A program made the translations under genes and the position numbers. Source: Acidovorax sp. RAC01 (GTDB taxonomy: Bacteria; Pseudomonadota; Gammaproteobacteria; Burkholderiales; Burkholderiaceae_C). Taken from it: 64,000 bases of DNA. Of the stretch, positions 1-8,632 are shown one piece after another; the stretch's first letter is position 1, and each line of letters begins with the position of its first letter. The stretch lies in assembly GCF_001714725.1 (NCBI RefSeq), contig NZ_CP016447.1, positions 2,247,001 to 2,311,000 of the forward strand, written 5' to 3'. The notes under the pieces are model-generated. The model was not told the origin of the DNA, made no database searches, and saw only the letters and a program-made list of their open reading frames with translations.

Positions 1-1740
1 ACGTTGGCGGCTGGCCTGCAAAAGGCGCTGGATGAAGCCATTGCCAAGCTGCCGATCCCCAAGGTGATGAGCTACCAGCTCGAAACCGACTGCGAGCTGC
101 CCGGCTGGACCAGCGTGAACTTCGTGCGCCCCGCGCACGGCCTGGTGGCGCTGCATGGCAGCACCCTGGTGCCCGTGAAGGCGCTGGGCCTGACGGCTGG
201 CAACAGCACGCAAGGCCACCGCTTTGAAGCCGCCGTGTCGCCCGTGGTGCTGGCCGATGCCGACAGCTACGCCGCCACGCTGCGCAAGGATGGCGCCGTG
301 ATCGCATCGTTTGCGGAGCGCAAGGCCGAAATCGCCCGCCAGCTGGCTGCAGCAGCTGCCCAGGTGGGCAATGGCGCCCGCCCCATCGAAGACGAGGCCT
401 TGCTCGACGAAGTGACCGCGCTGGTCGAGCGCCCCAATGTGGTCATCTGCCAGTTTGAAGAGCAGTTCCTGGGCGTGCCGCAGGAGTGCCTCATCCTCAC
501 GATGAAGGCCAATCAGAAGTACTTCCCGCTGCTGGACGCCGCAGGCAAGCTCACCAACAAGTTTTTGGTGGTGAGCAACATCAGCCCCGAAGACACCAGC
601 TTTGTGACCGGCGGCAACGAGCGCGTGGTGCGCCCGCGCCTGGCCGATGCCAAGTTCTTCTTTGACCAGGACCGCAAGAAGACGCTGGCCTCGCGCGTCG
701 AGGGTCTGGGCAAGGTCGTGTATCACAACAAGCTGGGCACGCAGGGCGAGCGCGTGGAGCGCGTGCGGGCCATTGCCAAAGCCATTGCAACGCAGCTGGG
801 CGATACGCAACTGGTGGCAGATGCCGACAAGGCTGCGCAACTGGCCAAGACCGACCTCGTGACCGACATGGTGGGCGAGTTCCCCGAGCTGCAAGGCATC
901 ATGGGCGGCTACTACGCCCTGAACGACGGCCTCGGCGAAACCGTGGCCCACGCCATTGAAGACCACTACAAGCCCCGCTTTGCGGGCGACGCACTGCCGC
1001 GCAACATGGCGGGCGTGGTGGTGGCGCTGGCCGACAAGCTGGAAACGCTGGTGGGCATGTTCGGCATCGGCAACCTGCCCACGGGCGATCGCGACCCGTT
1101 TGCGCTGCGCCGCCATGCGCTGGGCGTGATCCGCATGCTGGTCGAAAAAGACGTGCCGCTCGACTTGAGCGCGCTGCTGGCCGGTGCCGTGCCGGCCTTT
1201 GGTGACAAGATCACTGATGCATCGGCCGCGCTGGCCGACTTCATCTACGACCGGCTGGCCGGCAGCTTGCGCGAACAGGGTTACAGCGCCCAGGAAGTCG
1301 ACGCCGTGCTGGCCCTGCGCCCGCAGCGTCTGGCGCTGATTGAAAAGCAGCTCGCCGCCGTGCGCGCCTTCGCCTCGCTGCCCGAAGCCCCGGCCCTGGC
1401 CGCCGCCAACAAGCGCGTGGGCAACATCCTGAAAAAGGCTGAAGTCGAAGGCCCTGTGGATGCCCACGTGAACCCCGCGCTGCTGGCTGAGCAGGCCGAG
1501 AAAGACCTCTTCGCCGCCCTGCAGCGCTTTGTGCCCGAGGCCGATGCGCAGTACGAAGCCGGCGACTACACCGCCAGCCTGCAGACCCTGGCCGTGCTGC
1601 GCGCGCCGGTGGATGCGTTCTTTGACGACGTGATGGTCAACGCCGAGCAGCTGGACTTGCGCCTGAACCGCCAGGGCCTGCTCAAGAGTCTGCACAAGGC
1701 CATGAACCGCGTGGCTGACTTGTCGCGCCTGGTGGCCTAG
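1..1740 (+). CDS. glyS: Glycine--tRNA ligase beta subunit (5' truncated)
   Basis: Beta subunit of the bacterial alpha2beta2 glycyl-tRNA synthetase, a cytoplasmic enzyme that charges tRNA-Gly. The frame is open from the window edge, so the N-terminus lies upstream; about 579 of the roughly 700 residues usual for GlyS are present. Seen motifs include the NQKYFPL stretch near residue 165, the EDHYKPRFAGD segment and the GDRDPFALRRHALG segment typical of the HD-like region, followed by the C-terminal anticodon-binding part ending at TAG 1738-1740. The partner glyQ would be expected just upstream. gmhB and plsC follow on the same strand, an order familiar in Burkholderiales. Confidence 0.96.
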   Translation, partial: TLAAGLQKALDEAIAKLPIPKVMSYQLETDCELPGWTSVNFVRPAHGLVALHGSTLVPVKALGLTAGNSTQGHRFEAAVSPVVLADADSYAATLRKDGAVIASFAERKAEIARQLAAAAAQVGNGARPIEDEALLDEVTALVERPNVVICQFEEQFLGVPQECLILTMKANQKYFPLLDAAGKLTNKFLVVSNISPEDTSFVTGGNERVVRPRLADAKFFFDQDRKKTLASRVEGLGKVVYHNKLGTQGERVERVRAIAKAIATQLGDTQLVADADKAAQLAKTDLVTDMVGEFPELQGIMGGYYALNDGLGETVAHAIEDHYKPRFAGDALPRNMAGVVVALADKLETLVGMFGIGNLPTGDRDPFALRRHALGVIRMLVEKDVPLDLSALLAGAVPAFGDKITDASAALADFIYDRLAGSLREQGYSAQEVDAVLALRPQRLALIEKQLAAVRAFASLPEAPALAAANKRVGNILKKAEVEGPVDAHVNPALLAEQAEKDLFAALQRFVPEADAQYEAGDYTASLQTLAVLRAPVDAFFDDVMVNAEQLDLRLNRQGLLKSLHKAMNRVADLSRLVA

Positions 1741-1750
1741 GATGGGACAA

Positions 1751-1862
1751 CCCCCTGAGGCGCTGCGCGCCTTCCCCCTTCTCTCAGCTATCGCTGGGAA
1801 GGGGGACGACGCCAGCGCGGCGGGGCGGCCCTTGCGCGGCGTCCGCTCGCTCGGGCCGCGCC
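1751..1862 (+). repeat. Dispersed GC-rich hairpin repeat, family C, copy 1
   Basis: Starts with CCCCCTGAGGCGCTGCGCGC, then a hairpin with arms CCCCCTT (1774-1780) and AAGGGGG (1799-1805), then a tail ending in a GCGGCCCTTGC core. The same arrangement recurs inverted at 6811-6912 and direct at 62553-62652. It lies between glyS and gmhB and could act as an attenuator or mRNA-stabilising hairpin. The overlapping 61-codon frame at 1742 is repeat sequence, not a gene. Confidence 0.7.
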
Positions 1863-1923
1863 CGTATCATCTGCCGAGCGCTTGGCATGCTTCAGCGTTG
1901 AACTCCAGACGGCCTCTCATCCC

Positions 1924-2505
1924 ATGAAACTCGCCATCCTCGACCGCGACGGCACGCTCAACCCGCTGGGCGATGAGTACATCACCTCGCCCGAGGAGTG
2001 GACGCCCGTGCCCGGCGCGCTGGAGGCCATTGCGCGGCTCAACCATGCGGGCTGGCATGTGGTGGTGGCCACCAACCAGCCGGGGCTGGGGCGGGGGCTG
2101 TTTGACGTGGTCGCGCTCAACGCCATCCACGCCAAGATGCACCGGCAACTGGCCGCAATGGGCGGGCGCATTGACGCCGTCTTTTACTGCCCGCACGCGG
2201 CGGACGAAGAGTGCAGCTGCCGCAAGCCTGCGCCGGGCCTGCTGGAGCAGATCTGCGATCGCTATGGCGCCGAGCGTTCCGAGGTGCAGGTGGTGGGCAG
2301 CTGTGCCGCGCACCTGCAGGCGGGCTCGGCCCTGGGCGCGCAGCTGCACCTGGTGTGCACCGGCCGCTCGGCCGATGTGGATGCTGTGGCCACCGCGCTG
2401 CCCGCCGGGGTGCCGCCCGGTACCCGCATGCACGCCAGCCTGGGCGATTTTGCAAGCCACCTTTTGCCAGCCGCGCCTGGCTCCAGGCCCCCGGTGCCGG
2501 CCTGA
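1924..2505 (+). CDS. gmhB: D-glycero-beta-D-manno-heptose-1,7-bisphosphate 7-phosphatase
   Basis: HAD-superfamily phosphatase of LPS heptose synthesis; it removes the C7 phosphate of heptose bisphosphate in the cytoplasm. The 193-residue protein opens with the HAD nucleophile motif DRDGTLN (Asp8 and Asp10) and carries the zinc-binding segment CPHAADEECSCRKP, typical of GmhB. Length fits the family (about 190). The ATG at 1924 is chosen because it puts the nucleophile motif at the very N-terminus; an upstream in-frame start at 1882 would add 14 non-conserved residues. It lies between glyS and plsC on the same strand. Confidence 0.93.
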   Translation: MKLAILDRDGTLNPLGDEYITSPEEWTPVPGALEAIARLNHAGWHVVVATNQPGLGRGLFDVVALNAIHAKMHRQLAAMGGRIDAVFYCPHAADEECSCRKPAPGLLEQICDRYGAERSEVQVVGSCAAHLQAGSALGAQLHLVCTGRSADVDAVATALPAGVPPGTRMHASLGDFASHLLPAAPGSRPPVPA

Positions 2506-2523
2506 TGGGCCTGCAGTCGGTTT

Positions 2524-2572
2524 GCTATTTATTTCATAGCGTCTGGTGCATGTAATTCAAGCGCTAGAGGCA
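2524..2572. repeat. Short AT-rich dispersed repeat (GCTATT...ATAGC type)
   Basis: GCTATTTATTTCATAGC forms a short hairpin and is followed by a GCGCTAGAGGC core. Related or partial copies are seen at 55911-55956 (inverted), 13366-13384, 48326-48350 and around 5065-5090. The region is clearly more AT-rich than flanking DNA and lies in the gap before plsC. This style of repeat is common between Comamonadaceae genes (established from memory, not searched). Confidence 0.55.
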
Positions 2573-2589
2573 TAAAACACCCAAAATCC

Positions 2590-3369
2590 ATGGCTTTTAT
2601 CCGCTCTGTCATTCACCTCCTCTGGATGGGCATCACCGTGGTGCCGTATGCGCTGGCCATCATGCTGGGCACGCTGCTGGGGGTGCGGGGTGTGCCGCTG
2701 TACCGCATTGCGCGGGCGTGGCTGTCGCTGTGCATCAGCGGCGCGCGGGTGCTGCTGGGCATTCGCCCGCACATCATCGGCATGGAGAACCTGCCGCAGG
2801 GCGTGAACGAGGGCGCCATCCTGCTGGTCAAGCACCAGTCCACGTACGAGACGTTTCTGATGCCGGTCATCATGCCGCACCCCCTGGCGTATGTGTTCAA
2901 GAAAGAACTGCTGCACGTGCCGTTCTTTGGCTGGGCCATCGGCCGGCTGGACATGATCCACATCGACCGCAATCAGCGCACGCAGGCTTTCAACAAGGTG
3001 GTGCAGCAGGGTAAGGACCTGCTGGCCAAGGGCATCTGGATCATCATGTTCCCCGAGGGCACGCGCATCGAGCGCGGGCAAAAGGGCACGTACAAGACTG
3101 GCGGCACGCGCCTGGCGATCGACACCGGCGCACCGGTGATTCCCATCGCGGTCACCTCCGCCAAGGCGTGGCCACGCAAGGCGTTCATCAAGCGTGCCGG
3201 CGTGGTCGAGGTCTCGATCGGCAAGCCCATCCCCAGCACAGGCCGCCAGCCTGAAGAGCTGATGCGCGAGGTGGAAGACTGGATCGAGGCCGAAATGCGC
3301 CGCCTGGACCCGGACGCCTACCCCGCGCCCGTTGCGGCGCGAGCACCGCGCGCCGCGGACGGCGGCTGA
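2590..3369 (+). CDS. plsC: 1-acyl-sn-glycerol-3-phosphate acyltransferase
   Basis: Transfers an acyl chain to lysophosphatidic acid, giving phosphatidic acid at the inner membrane. The 259-residue protein has hydrophobic segments in the first 60 residues, the acyltransferase motif I as HQSTYE (H-x4-E, a usual variant of HX4D) and motif III as FPEGTR. C-terminal residues are Ala/Pro/Arg rich. The ATG at 2590 follows a short AT-rich repeat; no strong ribosome-binding site is visible. It lies between gmhB and a YgjP-like metallopeptidase, which starts 24 bases after its stop and may be co-transcribed. Confidence 0.93.
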   Translation: MAFIRSVIHLLWMGITVVPYALAIMLGTLLGVRGVPLYRIARAWLSLCISGARVLLGIRPHIIGMENLPQGVNEGAILLVKHQSTYETFLMPVIMPHPLAYVFKKELLHVPFFGWAIGRLDMIHIDRNQRTQAFNKVVQQGKDLLAKGIWIIMFPEGTRIERGQKGTYKTGGTRLAIDTGAPVIPIAVTSAKAWPRKAFIKRAGVVEVSIGKPIPSTGRQPEELMREVEDWIEAEMRRLDPDAYPAPVAARAPRAADGG

Positions 3370-3393
3370 ACGCCCACAGGTGAGGCCAGCGTG

Positions 3394-4455
3394 ATGCAGC
3401 GACTGGTGCAACTGGCGCTGGACCTGTTCGACCCGCCCGCGCCGCCCATGCCCGCTGCGCCGCCGGTGGCGGGGCCTTCAGCGCCGGTTTTGAAGCCAGA
3501 TGGGCCGGAAGCGCAGGTCAAACCATCCCTGAGTGCTATTGAAAATGGAGCAAACGGGCCTGCTGCAAGCCCGGCACGCCCTGCACGCCCGGCGCTCCCC
3601 GCAGCGCCGCTGCCCTCGCTGCTGTCCCCCGCCGAGTTCCGCCACCCCAAAGCCAACCGCGAGGTCTTGCTGGGCGATGCCGTGGTGGCCTACGCGCTGC
3701 AGCGCGCACGCCGCCGCACCATCGGCTTTACCGTGGGGGCCGACGGCCTTTCGGTGCGCGCGCCGAGCTGGGTCACGCTGGGTGCGGTCGATGCCGCGTT
3801 GCGCGGCAAGGCCGACTGGATTCTTCGCAAGCTGTCGGAGACGCGCGAACGCCATGAGCGACTGCAGGGCGACCGGGTCGTATGGGCCGATGGCGCCGAA
3901 CTGCCCTACCTGGGCGAGCCGCTGCGCGTGGTGCTGGATCCGGGCCACCGGTTTGCGGGCAAGGGCGGGGCGCTGGTCGAACTGATGGCTTTGCCTGCTG
4001 CGGCATCGGCATCGGCATCGTCCGAAGCCGTCACGCCCGCGCCCCCTGCGGGGCAGGGTGCCCGTCGCGCCCTGCACATCGGCCTGCCGCACAGCGCCAG
4101 CCCGGCGCAGATCCGCGATGCCGTGCAGGCCTGGCTGATGCGCGACGCCAGGCGCCACTTCACCGAGCGGCTGAACCACTTCGCGCCGCAGCTGGGTGTG
4201 CAGTGGGCCAGCCTGCGGCTGTCCAGCGCGCAGACGCGCTGGGGCAGTGCCAAGTCCGACGGCTCCATCCGCCTGAACTGGCGGCTGCTGCACTACCGCC
4301 CGGCCATCATCGACTACGTGGTGGTGCACGAACTGGCCCACCTGCGCGTGATGGACCACAGCCCGCGCTTTTGGGACACCGTGGCCACCGTGGTGCCCGA
4401 CTATGCCGATCTGCGCAGGCATCTGCGCAAGGAACCGGTGCCGCCATGGGAGTAG
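3394..4455 (+). CDS. YgjP-like M48-type zinc metallopeptidase (DUF45)
   Basis: A 353-residue protein with the zinc-protease signature HELAH at residues 312-316 followed by the conserved RVMDHSPRFW segment, as in the YgjP/DUF45 family; the physiological substrate is not known for the family. The C-terminal 230 residues carry the domain. The N-terminal 75 residues are Pro/Ala-rich and probably disordered. The ATG at 3394 is preferred over the adjacent GTG at 3391 because AGGTGAGG sits 8 bases upstream of it. Residues around 49-53 (LSAIENG) are coded by a stretch resembling the local AT-rich repeat, hinting at a repeat absorbed into the linker. Confidence 0.88.
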   Translation: MQRLVQLALDLFDPPAPPMPAAPPVAGPSAPVLKPDGPEAQVKPSLSAIENGANGPAASPARPARPALPAAPLPSLLSPAEFRHPKANREVLLGDAVVAYALQRARRRTIGFTVGADGLSVRAPSWVTLGAVDAALRGKADWILRKLSETRERHERLQGDRVVWADGAELPYLGEPLRVVLDPGHRFAGKGGALVELMALPAAASASASSEAVTPAPPAGQGARRALHIGLPHSASPAQIRDAVQAWLMRDARRHFTERLNHFAPQLGVQWASLRLSSAQTRWGSAKSDGSIRLNWRLLHYRPAIIDYVVVHELAHLRVMDHSPRFWDTVATVVPDYADLRRHLRKEPVPPWE

Positions 4456-4636
4456 GGGTCTCGGCCCGTGCTGCACGAGGGCGCAGTGCGTGGACTGGAT
4501 GCTGCGTGTGGCCGAGCCGTAGCCTTGCAGCGGGCGCACCGCACGGCTGCGACGGGTTTCCATGTCGCACATCGCCAGAGACCAGGGTGCCCGATGACGC
4601 CCATGACCATTCGCTGATCACCAAGGAGAGTTTCCG

Positions 4637-5059
4637 ATGTCTTCTACCCCGTTCCGTGTATCCCCTGCCGAAGGCTATGCCGGCGATGTCACCCCCCAGC
4701 AGGCCTGGCAGTGGGTGCAGGCGGGCGAGGCCGTCCTGATTGACGTGCGCAGTGACGCCGAGCGCGAGTGGGTGGGTTTTGTGCCCGGCGCTGTGCCGGT
4801 GGCGTGGAAGCAGTGGCCGGGCATGGCGATGAATGCCGCGTTCGATGCGCAGATCGCAGCCGCCGTGCCGCAGGGCGGCCGGGCGGTGCTGCTGTGCCGC
4901 AGCGGCGTGCGCTCCATTGCCGCGGCCCGGCGCGCCACCGAGCTGGGCATCGAGGCCTTCAACATCCTGGAAGGGTTTGAGGGCGATCCCGACGCCGAGG
5001 GCCACCGCGGCCATCGCGGTGGGTGGCGCTTTCGGGGTCTGCCCTGGCGGCAGAATTAA
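4637..5059 (+). CDS. Rhodanese-like domain sulfurtransferase
   Basis: Single rhodanese domain protein of 140 residues. The active-site loop CRSGVRS, with the persulfide-forming cysteine, is at about residues 87-93, and the ADVRSDAE-like N-terminal motif (LIDVRSDAERE) is present. Proteins of this type move sulfane sulfur, but no partner is coded next door, so the role is open. A clean AAGGAGAG site lies 8 bases before the ATG. No signal peptide is seen, so it is predicted cytoplasmic. Confidence 0.9.
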   Translation: MSSTPFRVSPAEGYAGDVTPQQAWQWVQAGEAVLIDVRSDAEREWVGFVPGAVPVAWKQWPGMAMNAAFDAQIAAAVPQGGRAVLLCRSGVRSIAAARRATELGIEAFNILEGFEGDPDAEGHRGHRGGWRFRGLPWRQN

Positions 5060-5134
5060 GCCGCTTCAAAAATAATAGCAGTCAAGGTAGTCAAAACGTG
5101 CCCTGGCGGCCTTTTTGACCCTCAATGCCTCTGT

Positions 5135-5629
5135 TTACCTGGCCAGCGGCGGAACGCGCAGCTTCTGGCCGGGGTAGATTTTGTCGGGGTGGCTCAGCAT
5201 GGGCTTGTTGGCCTCGAAGATGGCGGGGTACTTGTTGGCATCGCCATAGAACTTCTTGGCAATGGCCGAGAGCGTGTCGCCGCGCACCACGTCGTGGTAC
5301 TGCGCTTCGGGCTCGGGGTGGGTCACATCCATCAGGTTCTCGACGCTGGTCACGCTGGCCACGTTGCCGCAGCACAGGGTGACTTTCTCTTTTGCGCCCT
5401 GCGTGGGTGCCGTGCCCTTGACGGTGACCTTGCCCTGCGTGCCGTCAAAAGCCACCTGCACGTTGCTGGCGCCCAGGTTCTGCGAGGCAATGTACGCCTC
5501 AATGGCCTTGGCCGCCCTGGCGTTCAGGTCCTCCTGCGAAGGCGCGGCGGCTGCGGGCGTTGCCACCTGCGCATCCTTGCCGCCAAACAGTTTCTCGCCA
5601 GCTTCCTTGATGAACGTGAAAAGACCCAT
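5135..5629 (-). CDS. BON and LysM domain protein (Kbp/YgaU-like)
   Basis: 164-residue cytoplasmic-type protein that begins MGLFTFIKEAGEKLFG, followed by a BON domain (about residues 40-105) and a C-terminal LysM domain (VVRGDTLSAIAKKFYG ... YPGQKLRVP). This is the architecture of E. coli Kbp (YgaU, 149 aa), a potassium-binding protein; the match is by domain order and N-terminal wording. The ATG at 5629 is chosen over an upstream ATG at 5656 because GGAGGTATCC precedes it. It is transcribed towards the rhodanese gene. No signal peptide is present despite the LysM domain. Confidence 0.88.
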   Translation of the reverse strand: MGLFTFIKEAGEKLFGGKDAQVATPAAAAPSQEDLNARAAKAIEAYIASQNLGASNVQVAFDGTQGKVTVKGTAPTQGAKEKVTLCCGNVASVTSVENLMDVTHPEPEAQYHDVVRGDTLSAIAKKFYGDANKYPAIFEANKPMLSHPDKIYPGQKLRVPPLAR

Positions 5630-5819
5630 GGGATACCTCCTGTGGTGGATGAACAAAAGCGATCAACCACTGTAGAGCCAAACGACGGCGCGGGAGTGTC
5701 AGACAGGCCCGCGAAACCTTTCTTGACAGATATCCGGCGTGCAGGCGGTGCCCAGCAGGCCGCGGGGGCGCGCCCCACGCCCGCAGGCGCGCCGCGCAAA
5801 ACTCGGGATAATCCGCCGC

Positions 5820-6590
5820 ATGACTTTTCTGGCCATCGACGTGGGCAACACGCGTCTTAAATGGGCGCTCTACGACGCCCCCCGTCCCGGCGCATTGCCG
5901 CTGGCCCAAGGCGCAGAGTTCCTGGACAACATCGAGAAGCTGGCCGAAGGCAGCTGGGCGCAGGTGGCGCAGCAGCCCGATCGCATGCTGGGCTGCGTGG
6001 TGGCCGGCGATGCCATCAAGCGCCGCGTTGAAGAACAGATGGAGATCTGGGACGTCTCGCCCTCCTGGGTGGTGTCGTCTGCTGCCGAAGCGGGCCTGAC
6101 CAACGGCTACGACCATCCCTCGCGCCTGGGCTCGGACCGCTGGGTGGCCATGATCGGCGCGCGCCACCATGTGCTGGCCCGCGGGCCGGCGCGGCCGCTG
6201 GTGGTGGTGATGGTGGGCACGGCCGTCACGGTCGAATGCATCGATGCCGAGGGGCGCTTTCTGGGCGGCCTCATCCTGCCGGGCCACGGCATCATGCTGC
6301 GCGCGCTCGAATCCGGCACCGCCGGCCTGCATGTTCCCACCGGCGAGGTGCGCATGTTCCCCACCAACACCAGCGATGCCCTGACCAGCGGCGGCACCTA
6401 TGCCATTGCCGGCGCGGTGGAGCGCATGGTGCAGCACGTGATCCAGCACTGTGGCGAAGAGCCAGCGTGCCTGATGACCGGCGGCGCCGGCTGGAAGATG
6501 GCCCCCAGCATGACGCGCCCGTTCGAGCTGCTGGACAACCTGATTTTTGACGGCCTGCTGGAGATTGCCGCGCGGCGGTTCGGGGGCTGA
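5820..6590 (+). CDS. coaX: Type III pantothenate kinase
   Basis: Catalyses the first step of coenzyme A synthesis, phosphorylating pantothenate. The 256-residue protein has the ASKHA-fold phosphate loop [10 protein letters not shown] at residues 5-14, the GTAVTVECI motif near 135 and the [12 protein letters not shown] segment, all typical of CoaX. The ATG at 5820 begins [12 protein letters not shown]; upstream in-frame codons are Arg/Pro-rich and look non-coding. It is divergent from the BON-LysM gene, with 190 bases between them. Confidence 0.95.
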   Translation: MTFLAIDVGNTRLKWALYDAPRPGALPLAQGAEFLDNIEKLAEGSWAQVAQQPDRMLGCVVAGDAIKRRVEEQMEIWDVSPSWVVSSAAEAGLTNGYDHPSRLGSDRWVAMIGARHHVLARGPARPLVVVMVGTAVTVECIDAEGRFLGGLILPGHGIMLRALESGTAGLHVPTGEVRMFPTNTSDALTSGGTYAIAGAVERMVQHVIQHCGEEPACLMTGGAGWKMAPSMTRPFELLDNLIFDGLLEIAARRFGG

Positions 6591-6709
6591 GGGTTGCGGC
6601 TTCGGGGATGAGCACGCGGGCTTTCTGCTTTGACCTTTTGGCTGTGCAAGCCAGGCAAGCGGAGCCCTTTTTTGGGTTGGGATAGACACGACGAAGCGCC
6701 CTGAAACGC

Positions 6710-6733
6710 TTCGACAAGCTCAGCCCGAACGGG
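6710..6733 (+). repeat. TTCGACAAGCTCAGCCCGAA dispersed repeat, copy 1
   Basis: A 24-base motif that recurs inverted at 53138-53161 (same sequence, read as its complement) and as a diverged inverted copy at 55974-55996. Its GTTCGGGCTGAGC core is weakly self-complementary. All three copies are intergenic. Confidence 0.8.
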
Positions 6734-6810
6734 TGGGGGTCAGTGTCCGCACAGCCGCTTCCGGGCACGCTGTTTCGTCGCGATCGCCGCAACCGGCGCG
6801 GCCCGATGCG

Positions 6811-6912
6811 AGAGCAGCCAAGCAAGGGCCGCCCCGCAGCGAGGGCTGCGTCCCCCTTCCCGAATCACGCAGTGATTCGAGAGAAGGGGGAAGGCGCGCA
6901 GCGCCTCAGGGG
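6811..6912 (-). repeat. Dispersed GC-rich hairpin repeat, family C, copy 2
   Basis: On the minus strand it reads CCCCCTGAGGCGCTGCGCGC, identical over 20 bases to the copy at 1751. The hairpin here is CCCCCTTC (6852-6859) with GAAGGGGG (6883-6890), and a nested GAATCA/TGATTC stem (6862-6867, 6873-6878). The outer tail again carries the GCGGCCCTTGC core. Confidence 0.75.
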
Positions 6913-6920
6913 GATGACAC

Positions 6921-7697
6921 CTATTCTTCTTCGAGTTCAGCCCGCGCCATGTCCACATCCAGGCGCTCCATGGCGTCGGCTGGCTCGCAGGCCGCGGCCT
7001 TTTCGTACAGCGCCGTGGCTTCCTTCATCTTCTTGTCGCCTTCCAGCATGACCAGCGCGTTGGCGTATTCCACCATCGCAATGGCCGAGCCGGGGTTGAG
7101 CTTGAGCGCTTCCTGGAACAGCTTGAGCCCGGTGTCTTTCTTGGCGCCATAGGTCATGCCGCCGATCAGCGAGCCTACCTTGTCGATCACCTCGGCATGG
7201 AAGGCGCCCAGTGCAATGCGCGCATCGGCATGCTTGGGCGACAGCGCAATGGCTTTCTCCAGCGAATCCTTGACCTTGCCGCCCAGCCCCTGCGCCAGCG
7301 CCTTGGCCACGCTGATGCCCTGGCTGTAGCGGCCCAGCGCGTAGGCATGCCAGTACCAGGCGTTGGCGTTGCCGGGCTCGGCGTTGGCCTGGGCTTCGGC
7401 GCGTTCGGCCACCTGCATGAACAGGTCCAGCCGCGTCTTTTCCTTGGGTTCCAGGTAGTTGGCATAGATGGCGGTGGCCTTGTTGGCCGCCGTGATGCCC
7501 GCGCCACCGGCAGCGAGCCCGGCAGCCGTGGCGCCGGCAAAGTCGCCGCTGTGGAACAGCGCCCACGCGTTCAGCACCGCCGCATCCTTGGGGCAGGGCT
7601 CGGCATCGCCGTTGTGCAGGCGCGCCCAGTGTTTTTTGGTGGCGGCGGCGTCAAAGGCGTAGTCGCCTGCGTGCGGGAAAGGGGTCCATTTGGCCAT
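6921..7697 (-). CDS. TPR-repeat protein of unknown role
   Basis: 258-residue protein with no signal peptide and an Ala-rich helical sequence. Tetratricopeptide-like units are visible around residues 165-250 (for example ALGAFHAEVIDKVGS, LFQEALKLNPGSAIAMVEYANAL, ATALYEKAAACEPADAMERL). TPR proteins are interaction scaffolds; no partner can be named. The start at 7697 is backed by AGGAGA 6-7 bases upstream. It lies downstream of a TetR gene on the same strand, 69 bases apart, so the two may be co-transcribed. Confidence 0.8.
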   Translation of the reverse strand: MAKWTPFPHAGDYAFDAAATKKHWARLHNGDAEPCPKDAAVLNAWALFHSGDFAGATAAGLAAGGAGITAANKATAIYANYLEPKEKTRLDLFMQVAERAEAQANAEPGNANAWYWHAYALGRYSQGISVAKALAQGLGGKVKDSLEKAIALSPKHADARIALGAFHAEVIDKVGSLIGGMTYGAKKDTGLKLFQEALKLNPGSAIAMVEYANALVMLEGDKKMKEATALYEKAAACEPADAMERLDVDMARAELEEE

Positions 7698-7765
7698 GGA
7701 GAGTCTCCTGTCGTTCTTGTGGTGGAAATCGGTGTCTGGTGGTGTGGTGCAGTGCTGGCGATGCG

Positions 7766-8434
7766 TCAGCCCTCAGCGGGGCGCGGCGCATAGGCACCCG
7801 CCAGGTGCAGCAGGTGCATGCGCTGGCCCGCCTCCAGGTACGGCATCAGCAGGTTGAGCACATGGTGCGCGCCGCGCACCAGCGCAGCCTGCGCGCTGTC
7901 GGGCTCCAGCGCGCGACGCGGGTCGCGCACATATTCAAAGCTGAGCCAGTAGGTCAGCACGACCACCATGCTGGTGGCGGTGGCTTCGAGCTCGCGGCTG
8001 TCGATGTGCAGGCTGCCTGCACGGCCCATGCCATCCAGCACCGCACGCACGGCGCGGGTCTTGTTGATCAGGATGGTCTGGAAATGCGTTTCCAGGCGCC
8101 GGTTCTTCGACAGCAGGTCGTTCAGGTCGCGGTACAGGAATCGGTACTGCCAGATCAGCTCGAAGAGGGTGTGCGTGAAGAACCAGGCGTCTTCCACATT
8201 GCGCACGCCGTCGCTGGCGGCCAGCAGTTCGTTCAGCGCGGTCTCGTACCGGTCGAACAGGGCGTTGATCAGCTCATCCTTGGCCGGGTAGTGGTAGTAC
8301 AGGTTGCCAGGGCTGATGCGCAATTCAGCCGAGATCAGGGTGGTGGAGACGTTGGGTTCGCCGAACCGGTTGAACAGGTCCAGCGTCACTTCGAGAATGC
8401 GTTCAGCGGTGCGGCGTGGCGCCTTCTTGACCAT
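7766..8434 (-). CDS. TetR/AcrR-family transcriptional regulator
   Basis: 222 residues. The N-terminal helix-turn-helix domain runs from RTAERILEVTLDLFNRFGE through ISPGNLYYHYPAKDELINALF (residues 8-60), followed by a helical ligand-binding domain. The ATG at 8434 (MVKKAPRRTAERIL) fits the family; the longer frame up to 8557 adds unrelated sequence. It lies between the TPR gene downstream and the phasin terminator upstream. The effector is unknown. Its position next to a phasin and an acyl-CoA reductase hints at lipid-related control, which is only inference. Confidence 0.88.
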   Translation of the reverse strand: MVKKAPRRTAERILEVTLDLFNRFGEPNVSTTLISAELRISPGNLYYHYPAKDELINALFDRYETALNELLAASDGVRNVEDAWFFTHTLFELIWQYRFLYRDLNDLLSKNRRLETHFQTILINKTRAVRAVLDGMGRAGSLHIDSRELEATATSMVVVLTYWLSFEYVRDPRRALEPDSAQAALVRGAHHVLNLLMPYLEAGQRMHLLHLAGAYAPRPAEG

Positions 8435-8550
8435 GGATGCGGTCCCTTCGCGTCGGTTTGCGGCGTTGTTTTGAATATCCCTGACGGCTACTCTAACCCA
8501 CGCGCAATTGCTGCATTGCGTCATGAAAACACGGGGCGTTGCTGCGCGGC

Positions 8551-8588
8551 ACAACAAAAACGGCCGGCACGCTGGGCGTGTCGGCCGT
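8551..8588 (-). terminator. Rho-independent terminator of the phasin gene
   Basis: On the minus strand the stem ACGGCCGACACGC pairs with GCGTGCCGGCCGT (one G-U pair, three-base loop) and is followed directly by TTTTTGTTGT. It lies 45 bases past the phasin stop, in the right orientation for that gene. Confidence 0.85.
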
Positions 8589-8632
8589 TGGAGGGGCGGG
8601 CCTGATGACAGGCGCCGCCAATTGCCGGGCGA

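Larger units (their letters stand above)
6591..6920. other. Repeat-filled intergenic region between coaX and the TPR gene
   Basis: 330 bases between two convergent genes. I see no gene here. It holds a copy of the TTCGACAAGCTCAGCCCGAA repeat and one copy of the family C hairpin repeat, the latter ending a few bases from the stop of the TPR gene. Convergent gene ends plus strong hairpins suggest a transcription-end region, although no U-tract follows the hairpin. Confidence 0.75.
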
